This document shows, one piece after another, positions 61,648-64,000 of a stretch of 64,000 nt of DNA (its first letter is position 1; the number at the start of each line of letters is the position of its first letter). The stretch lies in assembly GCA_029204225.1 (NCBI GenBank), contig CM055113.1:14399471-14463470 (forward strand), in the 5' to 3' direction. The stretch comes from Diphasiastrum complanatum (taxonomy: Eukaryota > Streptophyta > Lycopodiopsida > Lycopodiales > Lycopodiaceae). Made by a program: the position numbers and the translations under genes. The notes beneath the pieces are model-generated. The model had not been told where the DNA came from and searched no databases. It saw nothing but the letters and a program-made list of their open reading frames with translations.

Positions 61648-64000
61648 ATATCACTGAAGTCCACCAGAAAGGACATTAGTATAGAGGAGTAGCTAGAGTA
61701 AGAGATTAAGTTTCTCCCAAGGAAGAACCTTCACTTTTATCGTTATGCTAGACATCAATGAGCTCTTTTGATCGATTAATAAACTTAAAAGCTCCCTCTC
61801 TCTCTCTACTAATATTGTCCATCCAAAGCCAAGATAGGTGTTATGTCCATGTCTAGTACTAAGGATTTGGAAAAATCCTTGACATGGGTAGTTGGCACTC
61901 CAATTGTCAAGATTATTAGTTGTGCAAGGCTAGATTTGTGATTAATAATTGAGAGGGCCCGGGCACTCCAATTGCGACACGTGGAGCTGTTCAAGGTGTT
62001 TGACAGCTATATGCATGGTGAGGGGCATCAATAGCAAATTCAATTGGGGCTAGCAGCATACCATGGTTGCATGGCACATGCAGAGGCACATTTAGGTTTA
62101 TATCTACCCTACAAAAACTCACCCTCCAGCACTTCCAACTTTCAAATGTTGGTTGCCAGTTTCATCTCCTCATCAACATACACACATCATAGCTCGGAGG
62201 TAAAGCTATTGTAGTTTGATCTCTATCTTCTACTTGATTCCCCACACCTTGACAAAAGTTTCAATTATATAAGGAGTCACTCAAGTCGCATCTTGAGGAC
62301 TTTCTAACCTCTCAAGCATGAAACTTAGGGCAAACAAGGTGTTGGCAAATTGAAGACATGCTCATGAGATTTTGAACAGCTCTGAATTCCAATTAGCTAG
62401 CAAAGGGAGAAGATAGGGCATCAAATCTAACAATCCAACCAAAGATTACGATATAATACCACGAAAAAAATTCACAAAAATAAACATTAAATAAAGATTG
62501 ATGTAAACCAAAACCGCACCAACCATAGATGCATGCAAAGTTGTACACAGCAATCAGCACATGCAAGGCCCATAAAGGCTCATGCACCGCAATGCATACA
62601 CATGCATGACTAAGTGAATCATCTCTAAGCAACATAAGATAAGGGTAGAGGACACCACCATGAAATACTAATCAAGCTAGTAGACAGTTAGGCAATGTTC
62701 CATCAAGCATGCAAAGTTACCAACATAAAGGAAGGCCATTCAAAAGCAACAAGACTCATGCCACACTCTCCAACACAATACAATTGTGAACTAGAAATAT
62801 CTTAGAATCAAGTGAACAAGCATATGTCAAAATAGAACTATATGCAATATCCCATGCAAGGGTCGTAACTAGAACTCACTCTTCACCATAATATAGTTGT
62901 GGGGAGAGAAATCTCTTTTCCTAGAGCTCAACCTACATGTCATGTATAAAGCAAGTATACGGTAGGGAAACAAGCATTATGAACAATAATCTACATAACA
63001 AGATCGACATAATTGGTTAGAAGAGACAAGGATAGGAAGATGTAGGTTGCAATAGCAACTCAATTGCTCCCACACAAGCGGCGATCAGGACACACAATAA
63101 AATCATCATCTTCAAGAAGCTTTGATCTTTAAGAGGAGGAAATCTTCATATCAAGCCTTCAGAAGCATACAGATACTAACATGCAACACAAGAGCTTCAA
63201 GCTAGAAGAGGAAGGAAGGGAATCCTCTTGCCCTGTCTCCTATGGGCACTACAATAGAAACATCAAGCACTAGAGAAATCCCATATGACTGTCTACTAGC
63301 AAGCAGCCATGGTATTGCCAATAAAGTAAGAAGGTTGGCAAGGCTTTGTCATTATGTCTCATGACCAAGGAGATTATTGGCTAAGGACCAAGACTAACCA
63401 ACAACCTACAAGAGTAATCCTCAAGTAGGTGACTAGTTATGTCAAGGATGGGAAAGATCGACTATGGTAATTAGCATGCAAGTTTCCAACTTGGAAGTAG
63501 CTTATGCAAGAGAATAGATGTGAAAATAGGTATGGTGAACAAGAATGTGATAGTTAATGCATTCTCTCAATTCAAGAATCCGATGAGGTTCATAGTTGTG
63601 AACTTTGAACTCATTGGTGCAGGAGCGAGATGCTAATTGTCCACATGCCAAGAAGAGAGAACAAGGATTTGTATTTTCCTGGTCAATATTAGAAGGTCAT
63701 GTTTTCCAAATTTTGAACACAACCATGAACAAGCAATGGAGATAATTGACATGCAACTTCTTAAGCTTAGAAGGCCAAGGATACCCTATTAGGGCATGCC
63801 TCAAGCTTATGTAGGACAAAAGTAAACTACCCAAATCAGATATCTGCCTTAGTAAAATTCGCTTATGGCTATAGAAGTATTTATCAACAAGGAGAATAGC
63901 TTTAGGTGCGATGTCCCTATAGGTTTTGAGAACAAAACTTGTTAACGTGGGGAAGTATGTCATGCCCTTAACTAACCATAGTTAATTATACTTGACCATG
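61648..64000. other. Region without a recognised gene
   Basis: No domain, RNA gene or structured repeat was seen on either strand. If the phosphatase gene runs on, this should be part of one of its introns or its upstream exons, but I could not recognise any. Confidence 0.4.

Overview
The window looks like a piece of a large, repeat-rich nuclear genome of a land plant. The evidence is a multi-exon plant gene of the chloroplast-type Mpv17/PMP22 family with a 10.4 kb intron, the 3' part of a plant PP2C phosphatase, Ty1/copia and Ty3/gypsy (chromovirus) remains primed from initiator tRNA-Met, and a short run of Arabidopsis-type telomere units (TTTAGGG). Low gene density, giant introns and long (GA)n tracts would fit a fern or a gymnosperm, but the sequence alone does not decide this. 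There is nothing prokaryotic here and no CRISPR.

Layout. 1-6.2 kb: decayed retrotransposon matter, a palindrome-rich element (423-928), two LTR-like blocks and a copia RNase H stub. 6.2-19.2 kb: the Mpv17/PMP22-type gene on the + strand, six exons, 433 codons. Its fourth intron holds a decayed chromovirus (- strand) split by a younger 5.9 kb copia element (10907-16854) with both LTRs, a PBS, a PPT and a 5-bp target duplication. 19.2-29 kb: mostly anonymous AT-rich DNA with a tRNA-like retroposon (21890-22003) and a 1.06 kb palindromic composite (23366-24427). 29-41 kb: LTR-like units ending in (CT)n, three copia fragments, a 69-bp minisatellite and a 187-bp GA tract. 41.5-45.6 kb: a broken gypsy element with LTRs. 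46-57 kb: short repeats, a copia gag fragment, a CACTA-like end and two GC-rich palindromic elements. 57.5-61 kb: a LINE reverse-transcriptase scrap and four exons of a TAP38/PPH1-like phosphatase (- strand). 61.2-61.6 kb: a hAT-like non-autonomous element with an 8-bp target duplication.

The two host genes probably both act in the chloroplast (one an envelope or thylakoid membrane protein, one a thylakoid phosphatase). They are 40 kb apart, on opposite strands, with no sign of joint regulation. The most unusual feature is a set of small elements, each built from its own short palindromic word repeated in both orientations around an AT-rich or minisatellite core. Two of them have exact 8-bp flanking duplications, which suggests that they are hAT-type non-autonomous transposons with fast-diverging subterminal motif arrays.
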